DNA of 64,000 bases from NCBI RefSeq assembly GCF_032970905.1, contig NZ_JAWJZA010000009.1; one strand, 5' to 3'. The position numbers were made by a program, and so were the translations under genes. Numbering within the stretch: the stretch's first letter is position 1; the number at the start of each line of letters is the position of its first letter. The notes beneath the pieces were generated by a model. The model had not been told where the DNA came from, did no database searches, and worked only from the letters and a program-made list of their open reading frames with translations. Shown piece after piece: positions 37,687-47,205 of the stretch. Origin of the DNA: Veillonella absiana (GTDB taxonomy: Bacteria > Bacillota > Negativicutes > Veillonellales > Veillonellaceae).

Positions 37687-39234
37687 ATGAGCAAATGGAC
37701 AGTGTTGTTTAAACAAGATTTACCGACATTTTTTGATGCGGCCGACAAATTCTACAAACAAGAAATGAAACCGAATGATTACAAAGCGATTTCTGGTGGT
37801 TTTGGTAATTATGGTGAAAGAGGCGCCAAAAGCACAATGATTCGTTGCCGTTTCAGCGGTGGTGTAATTAATAAAAATCAATTACTAGCATTTCGTGAGG
37901 TTATTAAAACATACCATGTACCAATGGTACATTTCACAACATGCCAATGCCTTCAGTTACATCACATTACAGGTGATATTATTGAACCGTTGATGAATGA
38001 GCTATATGACAATAATATTTTGACTCGTGGTGCTGGTTCAGATAATCCACGTAACATTACATCATCAGGCCTCATCGGTATTGAAAAGGACGAATACTTT
38101 GATGTAACAGGCTATATGAATGCCGTGAGTGAATATTTATTGGGGACAATTGGCACAGTTAAATATCCACGTAAAATGAAAGTATCCTTCTCTAGTTCTA
38201 ATGATGGTTCTGGACACACTCGAATTCGTGATTTGGGTTATTTAGCTAATACAGATGGTACATTTGATGTATATACGGCGGGTGGTCTTGGACCAAATCC
38301 TAAAATTGGGGTGAAAGTAGCGGATCACATTGATCCAAAGGATGTACTATATTATGCAGAGGCAATGGTGCGTATTTTTACAGAACACTCTGACTATAAA
38401 ACTCGTGCCAGCAATCGATCCCGTTATTTACCAGTGAAATTAGGGCTAGAAGAATATCTTCGTATCTATAATGAATATGTTGAAGAAGCAAAGAAAAAAG
38501 ATCTTGATGTGATTAATCCTATAGGCAACATTATTGAAAAAACAGGTCCTGTAGAGATCATTAATAACTGGAGAATTAAACCACAAAAACAACCGGGTTT
38601 ATATTATGTAGAATATCATCCAATTGGAGGTACCCCTACTCCAGAAGAATTTATTGAATTGGTAGATCTAGTTGAACCATTTGAAGGTGTAGAACTTCGT
38701 CTGGCTGCAGAAGAAACAGCATATATTGCCAATTTAACAGCGGAAGAAGCTAAAACAGTTGCCGCCTTTGTGGATAATCGCTCTGCTCAAACTACATTTG
38801 AAAAATCTGTATCTTGTGTAGGTGCCACTGTGTGCCAAATTGGTGTACGTGATTCCCATGGTCTATTAGAAGCTATTTTAGCAGCTGCAAAACCACATCA
38901 CTTTGAAGAAGGCGTATTGCCTCGTCTATATATCTCTGGTTGCCATAACTCTTGCGGTACCCATGAAACCGCTAGTATTGGGTTCCAAGGCGCCGCTAAA
39001 TTAGTGGACAAGAAACCGGTAGATGCGTTTGCATTATTTGTTGGCGGTAATGAAGCCTTTGGTTCTGAAAAACTAGGTGAACAAGTGGCAGTTATTGAAA
39101 CACGATTTATACCTGAGTTCATCGTTGAATTAGGTACTACCGTTCGTAATGCTAATACAACATTTGATGATTGGATTCAAGGAAACCAAGACGTATTTAA
39201 TGCATTAGTGAAACAATACGATGAAAAAATATAA
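37687..39234 (+). CDS. Siroheme sulfite/nitrite reductase-family protein
   Basis: The 515-residue protein has the duplicated ferrodoxin-like/siroheme fold. The siroheme-4Fe4S ligands are visible as CVGATVC (about residues 377-383) and CHNSC (about 419-423). By position after aprA-aprB-cysD-cysN it should reduce sulfite to sulfide; nitrite reduction is the sequence-based alternative. AGGAGG precedes the ATG. It is the last gene of the operon, closed by a very strong terminator. Confidence 0.9.
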   Translation: MSKWTVLFKQDLPTFFDAADKFYKQEMKPNDYKAISGGFGNYGERGAKSTMIRCRFSGGVINKNQLLAFREVIKTYHVPMVHFTTCQCLQLHHITGDIIEPLMNELYDNNILTRGAGSDNPRNITSSGLIGIEKDEYFDVTGYMNAVSEYLLGTIGTVKYPRKMKVSFSSSNDGSGHTRIRDLGYLANTDGTFDVYTAGGLGPNPKIGVKVADHIDPKDVLYYAEAMVRIFTEHSDYKTRASNRSRYLPVKLGLEEYLRIYNEYVEEAKKKDLDVINPIGNIIEKTGPVEIINNWRIKPQKQPGLYYVEYHPIGGTPTPEEFIELVDLVEPFEGVELRLAAEETAYIANLTAEEAKTVAAFVDNRSAQTTFEKSVSCVGATVCQIGVRDSHGLLEAILAAAKPHHFEEGVLPRLYISGCHNSCGTHETASIGFQGAAKLVDKKPVDAFALFVGGNEAFGSEKLGEQVAVIETRFIPEFIVELGTTVRNANTTFDDWIQGNQDVFNALVKQYDEKI

Positions 39235-39291
39235 TACATAGACAACAAAAAGCCCCGAACGCGTGTTCGGGGCTTTTTGTTGTCTATGTAT
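39234..39291. terminator. Long bidirectional terminator
   Basis: A perfect stem of about 27 bp, with core GCCCCGAAC/GTTCGGGGC, a GCGT loop and flanking A and T runs, lies between the converging reductase and flavodiiron genes. Confidence 0.92.
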
Positions 39292-39305
39292 CAGTGATTA
39301 CTGAA

Positions 39306-40544
39306 TTATAATTTAGCGTGGAAGATAACAGTTTCATCTAAGGATGCTTTGATGTCATCAGCTAATTTTTCGATCAATGGAAGATCTTCTTCTTTCAAAG
39401 AGGATTTAATATCCAAAGGTTCACCAACGATTTCCATGTTTTTGAAATCTTCTGTGAAGTGAGCCACCATGGATTTCATAGCAGCGGACGCCCAGGAGTG
39501 GTTACCGATAATGGATACTTTGTGGTTTTGGAAGTTCAAAGCTTTCAACTCGTGGATGAAGTTTTCCATCGTTAAGTACAAGTTCAAGTTGTAAGTAGGA
39601 GCTAGGCAAACCATATGAGTGTATTTCCAAGCATCAGAGATGATGTAGGAAGGGTTAGTTTTGGATACATCGTAGATTTTGATGTCCTCAACACCACGAA
39701 AGGACAATTGTTTTGCCACTTGTTGTGCGATGTCGCGAGTGTTACCGTACATGGAACCGAAGGCGATAACAACACCTTTTTTCTCAGCTGTGTAAGAGCT
39801 CCAATGTAAGTATTTATGAAAAATGTATTCGATAGTTTCAGGTGTACGCCAGATTGGACCATGCAATGGAGCAATGTTTTTGATTTCCAAAGCGCCCAAT
39901 TTACGGATTGCATTTTGTACTTGAGGACCGTATTTACCAACGATGTTAGTGTAGTAACGACGAGTTTCCTCTTCGAATGTCAAACGGAAATCCGCTTGGT
40001 CAGCAAAGATGTTACCGTTGATTGTGCCGAATGTACCGAACGCATCAGCGGAGAACAATGTGCCTGTTGTTTGTTCAAATGTAGCTGTAACCTCTGGCCA
40101 GTGAACCATTGGCATAGTGTAGGACACTAATTTGTGTTTACCAAGGTCGATAGTGTCGCCTTCTTTTACTTGATGGTAATTGTCAGGTTTTGGAGTGCGG
40201 TAGAATTGTTCAAACATGCGGAATGTTGTAGCGTTACCAACCATTTTTACATTAGGGTAACGTTCGATAGTTTCCAACAATGTTTGGCAATGGTCAGGTT
40301 CCATGTGATTGACAACGATGTAATCAAGATCACGACCATTTAACAAATGCACTAGATTGTCAAAATATTCTTCACGAATCTCAGCATCAACACTGTCTAC
40401 AACGCAAGTTTTTTCATCATCGATGAAATAGGAGTTGTAGCTAACACCATTTGGGATAGGGAATAAATTTTCAAAACGTTCAGTAGTCCAATCATTGCTA
40501 CCAATCCAATAAATGTTTTCAGTAATCTTTTGTGCGCAATGCAT
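39306..40544 (-). CDS. FprA-family A-type flavodiiron protein
   Basis: The 412-residue enzyme reduces oxygen to water or NO to N2O, protecting an anaerobe. The N-terminal metallo-beta-lactamase-like diiron domain shows HMEPDH near residue 80, and the C-terminal flavodoxin domain starts near 258 (AFGSMYGNTRDIA). It is monocistronic. Upstream are a promoter and a Crp/Fnr-like site placed just after the predicted start of transcription. Confidence 0.92.
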   Translation of the reverse strand: MHCAQKITENIYWIGSNDWTTERFENLFPIPNGVSYNSYFIDDEKTCVVDSVDAEIREEYFDNLVHLLNGRDLDYIVVNHMEPDHCQTLLETIERYPNVKMVGNATTFRMFEQFYRTPKPDNYHQVKEGDTIDLGKHKLVSYTMPMVHWPEVTATFEQTTGTLFSADAFGTFGTINGNIFADQADFRLTFEEETRRYYTNIVGKYGPQVQNAIRKLGALEIKNIAPLHGPIWRTPETIEYIFHKYLHWSSYTAEKKGVVIAFGSMYGNTRDIAQQVAKQLSFRGVEDIKIYDVSKTNPSYIISDAWKYTHMVCLAPTYNLNLYLTMENFIHELKALNFQNHKVSIIGNHSWASAAMKSMVAHFTEDFKNMEIVGEPLDIKSSLKEEDLPLIEKLADDIKASLDETVIFHAKL

Positions 40545-40654
40545 AGAGAATTCCTTTCTAAATAAACTTATATCTCATGACTGTCTACCCATGGTGAAAG
40601 TCCAGTAAATGAATCGATTTCAACCCAGGTAGCGTATAGAACTAGTTTAGCCAA

Positions 40655-40707
40655 CGTGAAACATGTCACAAATTGGGATATTATAATAATACTAATATTT
40701 AGGCCAA
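40655..40707 (-). promoter_or_regulatory. Promoter and Crp/Fnr-like site of the flavodiiron gene
   Basis: On the minus strand TTGGCC (40707-40702) and TATAAT (40685-40680) are 16 bp apart. Directly downstream (40670-40655) lies TGTGA-N6-TCACG, a near-perfect Crp/Fnr palindrome. Its place around +5 to +20 suggests repression. Confidence 0.5.
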
Positions 40708-41033
40708 TAAGCAATATTTATTTTTAAATAACTAACTGTAAAAAATGAAAATATAAATCACCTGAAAAATACAGATGCGGTATGAAACACTATGCACTCC
40801 GATGTCCGGAGGACGAGGCATGCTAATCCATCGCCTGTGCTAAACACAACCGGAGGTACTACGCCGTTCTCCACACTACATATCCCAAGCAGAAGCGCAA
40901 GTACTAACCAGCACATCTACCAAGTAGAAGCGTTGTAAACTACATTATCTTTTTTAGGTGAGGGATTTCAAAAAATCTTTACAGCTACCTTAGAATGCCA
41001 ATCTTTACATCCTTCACAGCTTATGTAGAAAGA
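40708..41033. other. Gene-free stretch with a decayed inverted copy of the purL 3' end
   Basis: No gene is seen at 40708-40961. From 40962 the sequence is, in reverse complement, a diverged copy of the purL end across the terminator: ATTTTTTGAAATCCC, GATGTAAAGATTGGCAT and the CCTCCTAGGATTT block occur in the same order in 41089-41185. The inverted arms thus span about 90 bp each side of the hairpin. Confidence 0.6.
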
Positions 41034-41108
41034 AAATCCTAGGAGGATACTTGTGCAGGCGACTTTACGCGGATGCGTTCGGAGCCCAGCAAGTGTCCTC
41101 CTAGGATT
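41034..41108 (-). terminator. Terminator of purL
   Basis: AAATCCTAGGAGGATACTTG (41034-41053) pairs with 41089-41108 with one mismatch, around a 35-nt GC-rich apical part. It directly follows the purL stop. Confidence 0.75.
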
Positions 41109-41113
41109 TCTTT

Positions 41114-44100
41114 TTATTTAAAATACTTAACGCCAGATGTAAAGATTGGCATTTCTAATTGGCCTGGGATATTTTTTGAAATCCCGTAACCGACGCGTTC
41201 GGAATGCGCCATTTTACCAAATACTCTGCCATCAGGGCTGAAGATACCTTCAATAGCCGCCACAGATTGGTTAGGGTTAAAACGAGAGTCCATGCTTGCA
41301 ATGCCGTTAAAATCAACGTATTGTGTAGCAATTTGGCCAGTTTTGTTGAATTCCAATACTTGGGCAGGGCTAGCAATGAATCGGCCTTCACCGTGGGAAA
41401 TTGGTACTGTATAGATTTCGCCAGCTTTCATATCGCTCATCCAAGGGGATTTCGTAGAAATCACCTTCGTATGAACCATGCCAGACAAATGGCGACCAAT
41501 ACGGTTGTACGTCAAGGTAGGATGTGCCTCAGTTAATGGTTCGATATGACCGCCAGGCAATAGACCAAGTTTGATCAATGCTTGGAAGCCATTACAGATA
41601 CCAAGAACAAGACCATCGCGCTTGTACAATAGGTTCTCCAAACCTTCTGCAAGGTATGGATTGCGGAATAGGGTGGCAGTGAATTTACCGGAACCATCTG
41701 GTTCGTCACCAGCACTGAAACCACCTGGGAACATCAAGATTTGGGATTGTTCTAATTTTTCCTTGATGACTTGGATGGAGTCCTCTAATTGAGGCACTGT
41801 TTGGTTGCGGATGATAACGATATCTGCCTCTGCGCCAGCGCGTTCAAAGGCACGAGCAGAGTCGAATTCACAGTTTGTGCCAGGGAATACAGGAATCAAT
41901 ACTTTAGGTTTCGCAGAAATTGTTGCAGTACCCTTAGGTGCGTGTTGATCGTGGATGTATGCCACTGCTTCGCCAGTACCGTTCGCATCGCGTAATGGGA
42001 AAATGGATTCCAATGGTGCTTCGTACGCAGCCTGTGCTTCGTCGAGTGTTACTACATTGTCTTTCCATTCGATAGTTGGTGTTGCTGTTGTCACGCCGAT
42101 AACGCGTACACCAGGTATTTCCAATAAATGGTTAACTGCTGTTACGTCTACTTCGATGATGAAAGCACCCAATGCAGGTTGGAACAATGATGCTTCTGCA
42201 TATTGGTCGAATTTCACACCAATGCGGTTGCCAAGAGCCATTTTAGTAATAGCTTCTGGAATACCACCAGCTTCTACAACGTAGGCACTGTATACGCGAC
42301 CATTATCGATTTCACGTTGTACGATGTCGCAGTTTTCTTTGAATCGATTCCAATCAGGCGTATCTTCGTATGTACGAGGTACATCGAGGAATACGAGGCG
42401 ATGATCTGCGCCTTTCAAATCAGGGGATACTACGCGGTCTACAGGTGCTGTAGCGACTGCGAAGGATACGAGGGTAGGAGGGACGGTGAGGTCCATGAAT
42501 GTACCACTCATGGAATCTTTACCGCCAATAGCGCCGATACCTAATTCTTTTTGAGCTTTGTATGCCCCAAGAAGGGCACTCACTGGTTTACCCCAAGATT
42601 CTTTGCTATTTAAACGTTCAAAGTATTCTTGCAATGTGAGGTACATATCTTCACGATGACCGCCCATTGCTACGCCTTTGGCTACGGATAACAATACAGC
42701 ATATTGTGCGCCATGGTATGGGCTCCAAACCGCAAGGTCAGGATTGAAACCATGTGTCATGATGCTCGTTGTTGTAGTTTCTCCATGAAGAACCGGTAAT
42801 TTTGCTACCATACCTTGGGTAGGTGTTTTTTGATATTTACCGCCGAATGGCATGAGAACAGTGCCAGCACCTACAGTGCTGTCAAAACGCTCGGACAAAC
42901 CTTGTTGGGATGCTGTTTGCAATGTGGAAATGCCTTCGATCCATTGGTCATGGAAATTGCTTACTTTTCCGCTGTAACCAGAAAAATAGGATTTACCTTC
43001 CGGTGCCAATACATGGGCTTCTTGGTATTGGCTTGCGCCATTTGTATTCAAGAAATCACGGCTAATATCTACGACAGCAGTGCCTTGCCATGTCATAACG
43101 AGACGGTTTGTGTCTGTAACGTTTGCCACTACAGTGATTTGGATGTTTTCTTCGTCACAGTATTTTGTGAAAGCTTCCAAATCTTTTGGCTCAATGACAC
43201 AAGCCATACGTTCTTGGGATTCAGAAATGGCCAGTTCTGTACCATCAAGGCCTTCATATTTTTTAGGTACTTTATCGAGGTTGATGTTGAGACCATCTGT
43301 TAATTCGCCGATGGCAACGGATACACCGCCTGCACCAAAGTCATTACAACGTTTAATAAGGGTAGTCACTTCTGGGCGACGGAATAAACGTTGGATTTTG
43401 CGTTCTGTTAATGGATTACCTTTTTGAACCTCTGCACCGCAAGTTTCCAAGGATTCAAGGGTATGTTCTTTGGAGGAACCAGTAGCACCACCACAGCCAT
43501 CACGACCAGTTTTACCACCTAATAATACAACGATATCGCCAGGTGTTGGTACTTCGCGACGTACCGCACTACGAGGAGCAGCGCCTACAACGGCACCGAT
43601 TTCCATACGTTTTGCCACATAGCCATTGTGATAGTATTCTTTAACTTCACCAGTGGCAAGACCGATTTGGTTACCATAGGAAGAATAACCACGCGCAGCA
43701 CCTTGGGTGATTTGTTTTTGAGGCAATTTGCCTTCTAATGTTTCAGAGATAGGTGTGCGAGGATCACCTGAACCAGTGACACGCATTGCTTGGTATACAT
43801 AGGAACGACCGCTCAATGGGTCACGGATACAACCGCCAAGACAAGTAGCGGCACCACCGAATGGTTCAATTTCAGTTGGATGGTTGTGAGTTTCGTTTTT
43901 GAACAATAACAACCATTCTTCTTCTTTGCCATCTACGTCTACAGGGATGATGATAGTACATGCGTTGATTTCATCAGATTCATCAAGATTTTTGAGACCC
44001 CCAGCGTGACGTAATTCTTTCACAGCAAGAGTCGCCATATCCATCATGGTGCGAGCTTTCACTTTAGTGGTGTATAGCAGGTTGCGGCCTGCAGTATATT

Positions 44101-44857
44101 CTTCAAGGGCTTGTTTTACAGGCGCCGTGAAGCGACTTTCATCAATAGTGATGTCCGTTAATTCAGTCATGAATGTTGTATGACGGCAGTGGTCGGACCA
44201 ATAGGTGTCGAACAAACGGATTTCAGTGATGCTTGGATCGCGTTGTTCCACGTTTTTATATTGTTCCTGAATGAGTTTCAAATCTGCTAATGTCATAGCT
44301 AGACCGAGTTCCTTGAGAAAATTAGTCAATTGAGCCTCAGTGTAATCGCGGAAACCGCCCATGATTTGCACAGGCGCAGGATTCTCTAATGTTAATTGCA
44401 AGGATGCTGGCATGTCGAGGGATGCTACGCGAGATTCCACAGGGTTGATGTAATATTTTTCGATAGTTTTTTTTTGTTCTGCTGTAAAACTACCTTCAAT
44501 AACGAAAATACGTGCTGTGCGAACCGTATAACCAGTGTCGAGCGTTAGCATGGACAAACATTGTTCGGCACTGTCAGAGCGTTGATCGTATTGGCCTGGG
44601 ACGAATTCGCTAGCTAATACATAGGCCCCAGCTGTGTCAGGCAATTCAGTGAACACTTCATCAACTGGTGGTTCAGAGAAAATTAAGTGCTTTGCTTTCT
44701 CGAATTGATCTTGAGGAAGACCTTCGATATCATAACGTTCATAAATTGTTACCTTAGTGGCAGGTAACAATAATTCTTTTGTAATGGTGTCTAACATGCG
44801 AGTTGCTTCTTGACCAAATGCTTCTCGTTTACGTACATACAAACGGTAGATGGACAT
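41114..44857 (-). CDS. purL: Phosphoribosylformylglycinamidine synthase (single-chain)
   Basis: The 1247-residue enzyme makes FGAM from FGAR, glutamine and ATP in purine synthesis. It is the single-chain type with a synthetase core (ETHNHPTEIEPFGGAATCLGGCIRD near residue 330) and a C-terminal class I glutaminase. The glutaminase shows FPGTNCEFDSARA, the oxyanion/nucleophile motif LVLGICNGFQALIKLG and a late His-Gly-Glu (SHGEGRF). No purQ or purS is needed. AGGAGG precedes the ATG. It is read away from the other purine genes, divergent from a LysR gene. Confidence 0.95.
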   Translation of the reverse strand: MSIYRLYVRKREAFGQEATRMLDTITKELLLPATKVTIYERYDIEGLPQDQFEKAKHLIFSEPPVDEVFTELPDTAGAYVLASEFVPGQYDQRSDSAEQCLSMLTLDTGYTVRTARIFVIEGSFTAEQKKTIEKYYINPVESRVASLDMPASLQLTLENPAPVQIMGGFRDYTEAQLTNFLKELGLAMTLADLKLIQEQYKNVEQRDPSITEIRLFDTYWSDHCRHTTFMTELTDITIDESRFTAPVKQALEEYTAGRNLLYTTKVKARTMMDMATLAVKELRHAGGLKNLDESDEINACTIIIPVDVDGKEEEWLLLFKNETHNHPTEIEPFGGAATCLGGCIRDPLSGRSYVYQAMRVTGSGDPRTPISETLEGKLPQKQITQGAARGYSSYGNQIGLATGEVKEYYHNGYVAKRMEIGAVVGAAPRSAVRREVPTPGDIVVLLGGKTGRDGCGGATGSSKEHTLESLETCGAEVQKGNPLTERKIQRLFRRPEVTTLIKRCNDFGAGGVSVAIGELTDGLNINLDKVPKKYEGLDGTELAISESQERMACVIEPKDLEAFTKYCDEENIQITVVANVTDTNRLVMTWQGTAVVDISRDFLNTNGASQYQEAHVLAPEGKSYFSGYSGKVSNFHDQWIEGISTLQTASQQGLSERFDSTVGAGTVLMPFGGKYQKTPTQGMVAKLPVLHGETTTTSIMTHGFNPDLAVWSPYHGAQYAVLLSVAKGVAMGGHREDMYLTLQEYFERLNSKESWGKPVSALLGAYKAQKELGIGAIGGKDSMSGTFMDLTVPPTLVSFAVATAPVDRVVSPDLKGADHRLVFLDVPRTYEDTPDWNRFKENCDIVQREIDNGRVYSAYVVEAGGIPEAITKMALGNRIGVKFDQYAEASLFQPALGAFIIEVDVTAVNHLLEIPGVRVIGVTTATPTIEWKDNVVTLDEAQAAYEAPLESIFPLRDANGTGEAVAYIHDQHAPKGTATISAKPKVLIPVFPGTNCEFDSARAFERAGAEADIVIIRNQTVPQLEDSIQVIKEKLEQSQILMFPGGFSAGDEPDGSGKFTATLFRNPYLAEGLENLLYKRDGLVLGICNGFQALIKLGLLPGGHIEPLTEAHPTLTYNRIGRHLSGMVHTKVISTKSPWMSDMKAGEIYTVPISHGEGRFIASPAQVLEFNKTGQIATQYVDFNGIASMDSRFNPNQSVAAIEGIFSPDGRVFGKMAHSERVGYGISKNIPGQLEMPIFTSGVKYFK

Positions 44858-45176
44858 AGGGGACCTCCTAAATGTACTTATAGGTTAAATTATATAAAAG
44901 AGAATAGGTTAACTAACTGGAAAAAACACAGTGGTAGTAAATTTTAATGAGCCTATGGGTCTCTGATATATTTTGATTGACAACTTCAGTATAAACGGTC
45001 TAGACTTATAAGTAAATATAATGTTAATTATAAATACATTAATCATACTAATTATAGTTTTACAAGACTAAGTGGCAGCTGAGTACAGTGACTAGCAAAT
45101 GCTCGTCATATATGATGACTTATAATTATAGTATATACTAGGCATAAAAAAATGGTAATAGTTTATGGAGGTTCGT
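44858..45176. promoter_or_regulatory. Divergent control region between purL and the LysR gene
   Basis: It is AT-rich. A plus-strand promoter is plausible: TTGACA (44977-44982), 18 bp, TAGACT (45001-45006), about 170 nt before the LysR start. A minus-strand TATAAT-like box near 44890 could serve purL. No purine riboswitch core was recognised. Confidence 0.4.
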
Positions 45177-46055
45177 ATGGCAATTTCAGCAGATTTGTAC
45201 AGAACATTTTTTGGAGTCGGGCTGTATTTGTCCTTTTCGCGTGCTGCTAAGGAAATTGGTGTATCCCAATCGGCCATTAGTCAGAGCATTAAACAATTAG
45301 AAGCGGAGCTCAATATTCCCTTGTTCGTGAGAACGACGAAATCTGTTGCTTTCACACCAGAGGGCAAAGAATTGTTCGACACAGTAGCAAAAGCCTTTTC
45401 TATATTGGATAATGGGGTTACACAATTGCAGGAACGTGTGGCACAGGATTTTGCAACACTTAATTTGGCAGCTACAGATACATTATGTAGACATTACTTG
45501 TTACCCTATTTCCGTAAGTGGGAATCTCAAGTGTCTGATATTGGGTTGAATATCATCAATCGTCCGTCCCCGAGTTGTGTGGAGCTAGTACTAAATAAAG
45601 AAGCGCAATTAGCAGTGGTAAATGATTATGAAGGCTTAAAAGAAAATCCACAGCTAGAAGTAATCCCGTTGGCAACGGGGCAAGATGTGTTCGTGGGTGG
45701 ACCTAATTATAGAGGTGCAGGCTTCTTTGATCAAGGCCGTTTGCTCAATGAACCGATGCTACTTTTGCAACAAGGTACCGCAAGTCGTACATTTTTTGAT
45801 GCCGTAACGCATGGCGCCTGCCGCAAACCAAGATTCGAGTTGGGCAGTATCGATGTGCTCCTCGATTTAGTGGAAATCAACATGGGGATTTCCATGCTCC
45901 CTAGCATTGTGGTAAATAAAAAAATCACCGAAGGCACTGTGGTGAAGATTGATACAGATATTCCAGTTCCCACACGTGATATTGTACTTGTACGCTCGCG
46001 TCTTGTACCACAATCTGAAGGGGCGTCTCGATTCACGGAGATTCTAAAAGGATAA
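45177..46055 (+). CDS. LysR-family transcriptional regulator
   Basis: The 292-residue protein has an N-terminal winged helix (LSFSRAAKEIGVSQSAISQSIKQLEAELN) and an effector domain from about residue 90. The start at 45177 is set by GGAGG six bases upstream; an ATG at 45165 overlaps that site. Position between purL and xpt makes purine control possible, but LysR effectors cannot be read from sequence. Confidence 0.9.
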   Translation: MAISADLYRTFFGVGLYLSFSRAAKEIGVSQSAISQSIKQLEAELNIPLFVRTTKSVAFTPEGKELFDTVAKAFSILDNGVTQLQERVAQDFATLNLAATDTLCRHYLLPYFRKWESQVSDIGLNIINRPSPSCVELVLNKEAQLAVVNDYEGLKENPQLEVIPLATGQDVFVGGPNYRGAGFFDQGRLLNEPMLLLQQGTASRTFFDAVTHGACRKPRFELGSIDVLLDLVEINMGISMLPSIVVNKKITEGTVVKIDTDIPVPTRDIVLVRSRLVPQSEGASRFTEILKG

Positions 46056-46142
46056 AATACATATTAAAATATTTCTATGTGCAGTTGACCGTAGGATAGG
46101 CAATACGATAAAATTTAAGGATAGAAGTATCGGAGGTTATAT

Positions 46143-46718
46143 ATGGAACTCTTAAAACAACGCATCAACGAGGAAGGTTTAGTCCTCAACAATCGCGTAT
46201 TAAAAGTAGATAGCTTTTTAAATCATCAAATTGATCCTGGATTATTCCAAGCCATCGGCAAGGAAATTGCGGATCGTTACAGAGATGCAGGCATTCAACG
46301 TATCGTTACTATCGAAGCATCTGGCATTGCGTTAGCATTGATGGCAGCCCTTGAATTGAACGTGCCATTAGTATTTGCGCGTAAGAAAAAATCCATTTTG
46401 ATGGTTGATGATGTATATCATTCTGTGGTGTATTCCTATACAAAAGAAGAAAATTACGATATTACAATCTCTAAAAAATTCTTGCCAGCAGGGGAAAAGG
46501 TCCTTATCATTGATGACTTCTTGGCGAGTGGCGAGGCAGCTATGGGCCTTGCTAAATTGGTACAAGACGCAGGTGATACAGTAGTAGGCATGGCAATTGC
46601 CATCGAAAAATCTTTCCAACCAGGTCGTGAAAGATTAGAAAAAGCTGGGTATCGTGTAGAGTCTTTGGTTCGCATTAAAGAATTTAAAGATGATCGTTGC
46701 GTATTTGTAGAAGATTAA
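46143..46718 (+). CDS. xpt: Xanthine phosphoribosyltransferase
   Basis: The 191-residue enzyme salvages xanthine to XMP using PRPP. The PRPP motif VLIIDDFLASGEA (about residues 120-132) and TIEASGIALALMAA near the middle are typical. GGAGG precedes the ATG. It leads two small related genes and may form an operon with them. No xanthine/guanine riboswitch was seen upstream. Confidence 0.93.
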   Translation: MELLKQRINEEGLVLNNRVLKVDSFLNHQIDPGLFQAIGKEIADRYRDAGIQRIVTIEASGIALALMAALELNVPLVFARKKKSILMVDDVYHSVVYSYTKEENYDITISKKFLPAGEKVLIIDDFLASGEAAMGLAKLVQDAGDTVVGMAIAIEKSFQPGRERLEKAGYRVESLVRIKEFKDDRCVFVED

Positions 46719-46730
46719 GAGGAATGAACT

Positions 46731-47204
46731 ATGGCGACTAAAAGCCCAAAACCACCAAAAAGCAAAGTTAAACAATTTGATGAACTAGTCGCGATTATGA
46801 ATAGTCGTGGTGATAAATGGTTCACAAAAGAAGAGTTAAATGATCAATTTCACACAACTGTGTACCATGCACATTTAGAAATGAATGATTTGAAACTACC
46901 AATATTTGTGGTAATTGATGATACAGCATTTTCTTTCATTCGCATTGGTGTAACATTGCAAGGTGTAGAGGAACAACAAATTCCTGCAGTATTAGCACAT
47001 ATAAATGGATTGAATCAACGTTTCAAAATTTCCAAATATTATATTAGTGATCAAGATCATAATGTATATATTGATATTAGTGTTCCATCCACAGAGTTTG
47101 ATTTCAATGCAGGGATTATTCCTGATTTGTTAAAAAATGTCATTGTACCTCATTTGAAAGATACACATAAAGCATTGCTAGATGTGGTTAAAGGTGGTAA
47201 CTAA
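46731..47204 (+). CDS. YbjN-like protein, copy 1
   Basis: The 157-residue soluble protein has a Lys/Pro-rich start and an alpha/beta domain with FVVIDDTAFSFIRIGV, resembling the YbjN/type III chaperone-like fold. It shares its pattern with the next gene (FVILDNSIYSVMRLVV), so the two are probably an ancient duplication. Function is unknown. It begins 12 bp after xpt, indicating co-transcription. Confidence 0.7.
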   Translation: MATKSPKPPKSKVKQFDELVAIMNSRGDKWFTKEELNDQFHTTVYHAHLEMNDLKLPIFVVIDDTAFSFIRIGVTLQGVEEQQIPAVLAHINGLNQRFKISKYYISDQDHNVYIDISVPSTEFDFNAGIIPDLLKNVIVPHLKDTHKALLDVVKGGN

Positions 47205-47205
47205 T

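Noticed and set aside
44858..46142. Purine or xanthine riboswitch before purL or xpt
   Set aside because: No conserved purine-riboswitch loops were seen in either upstream region.
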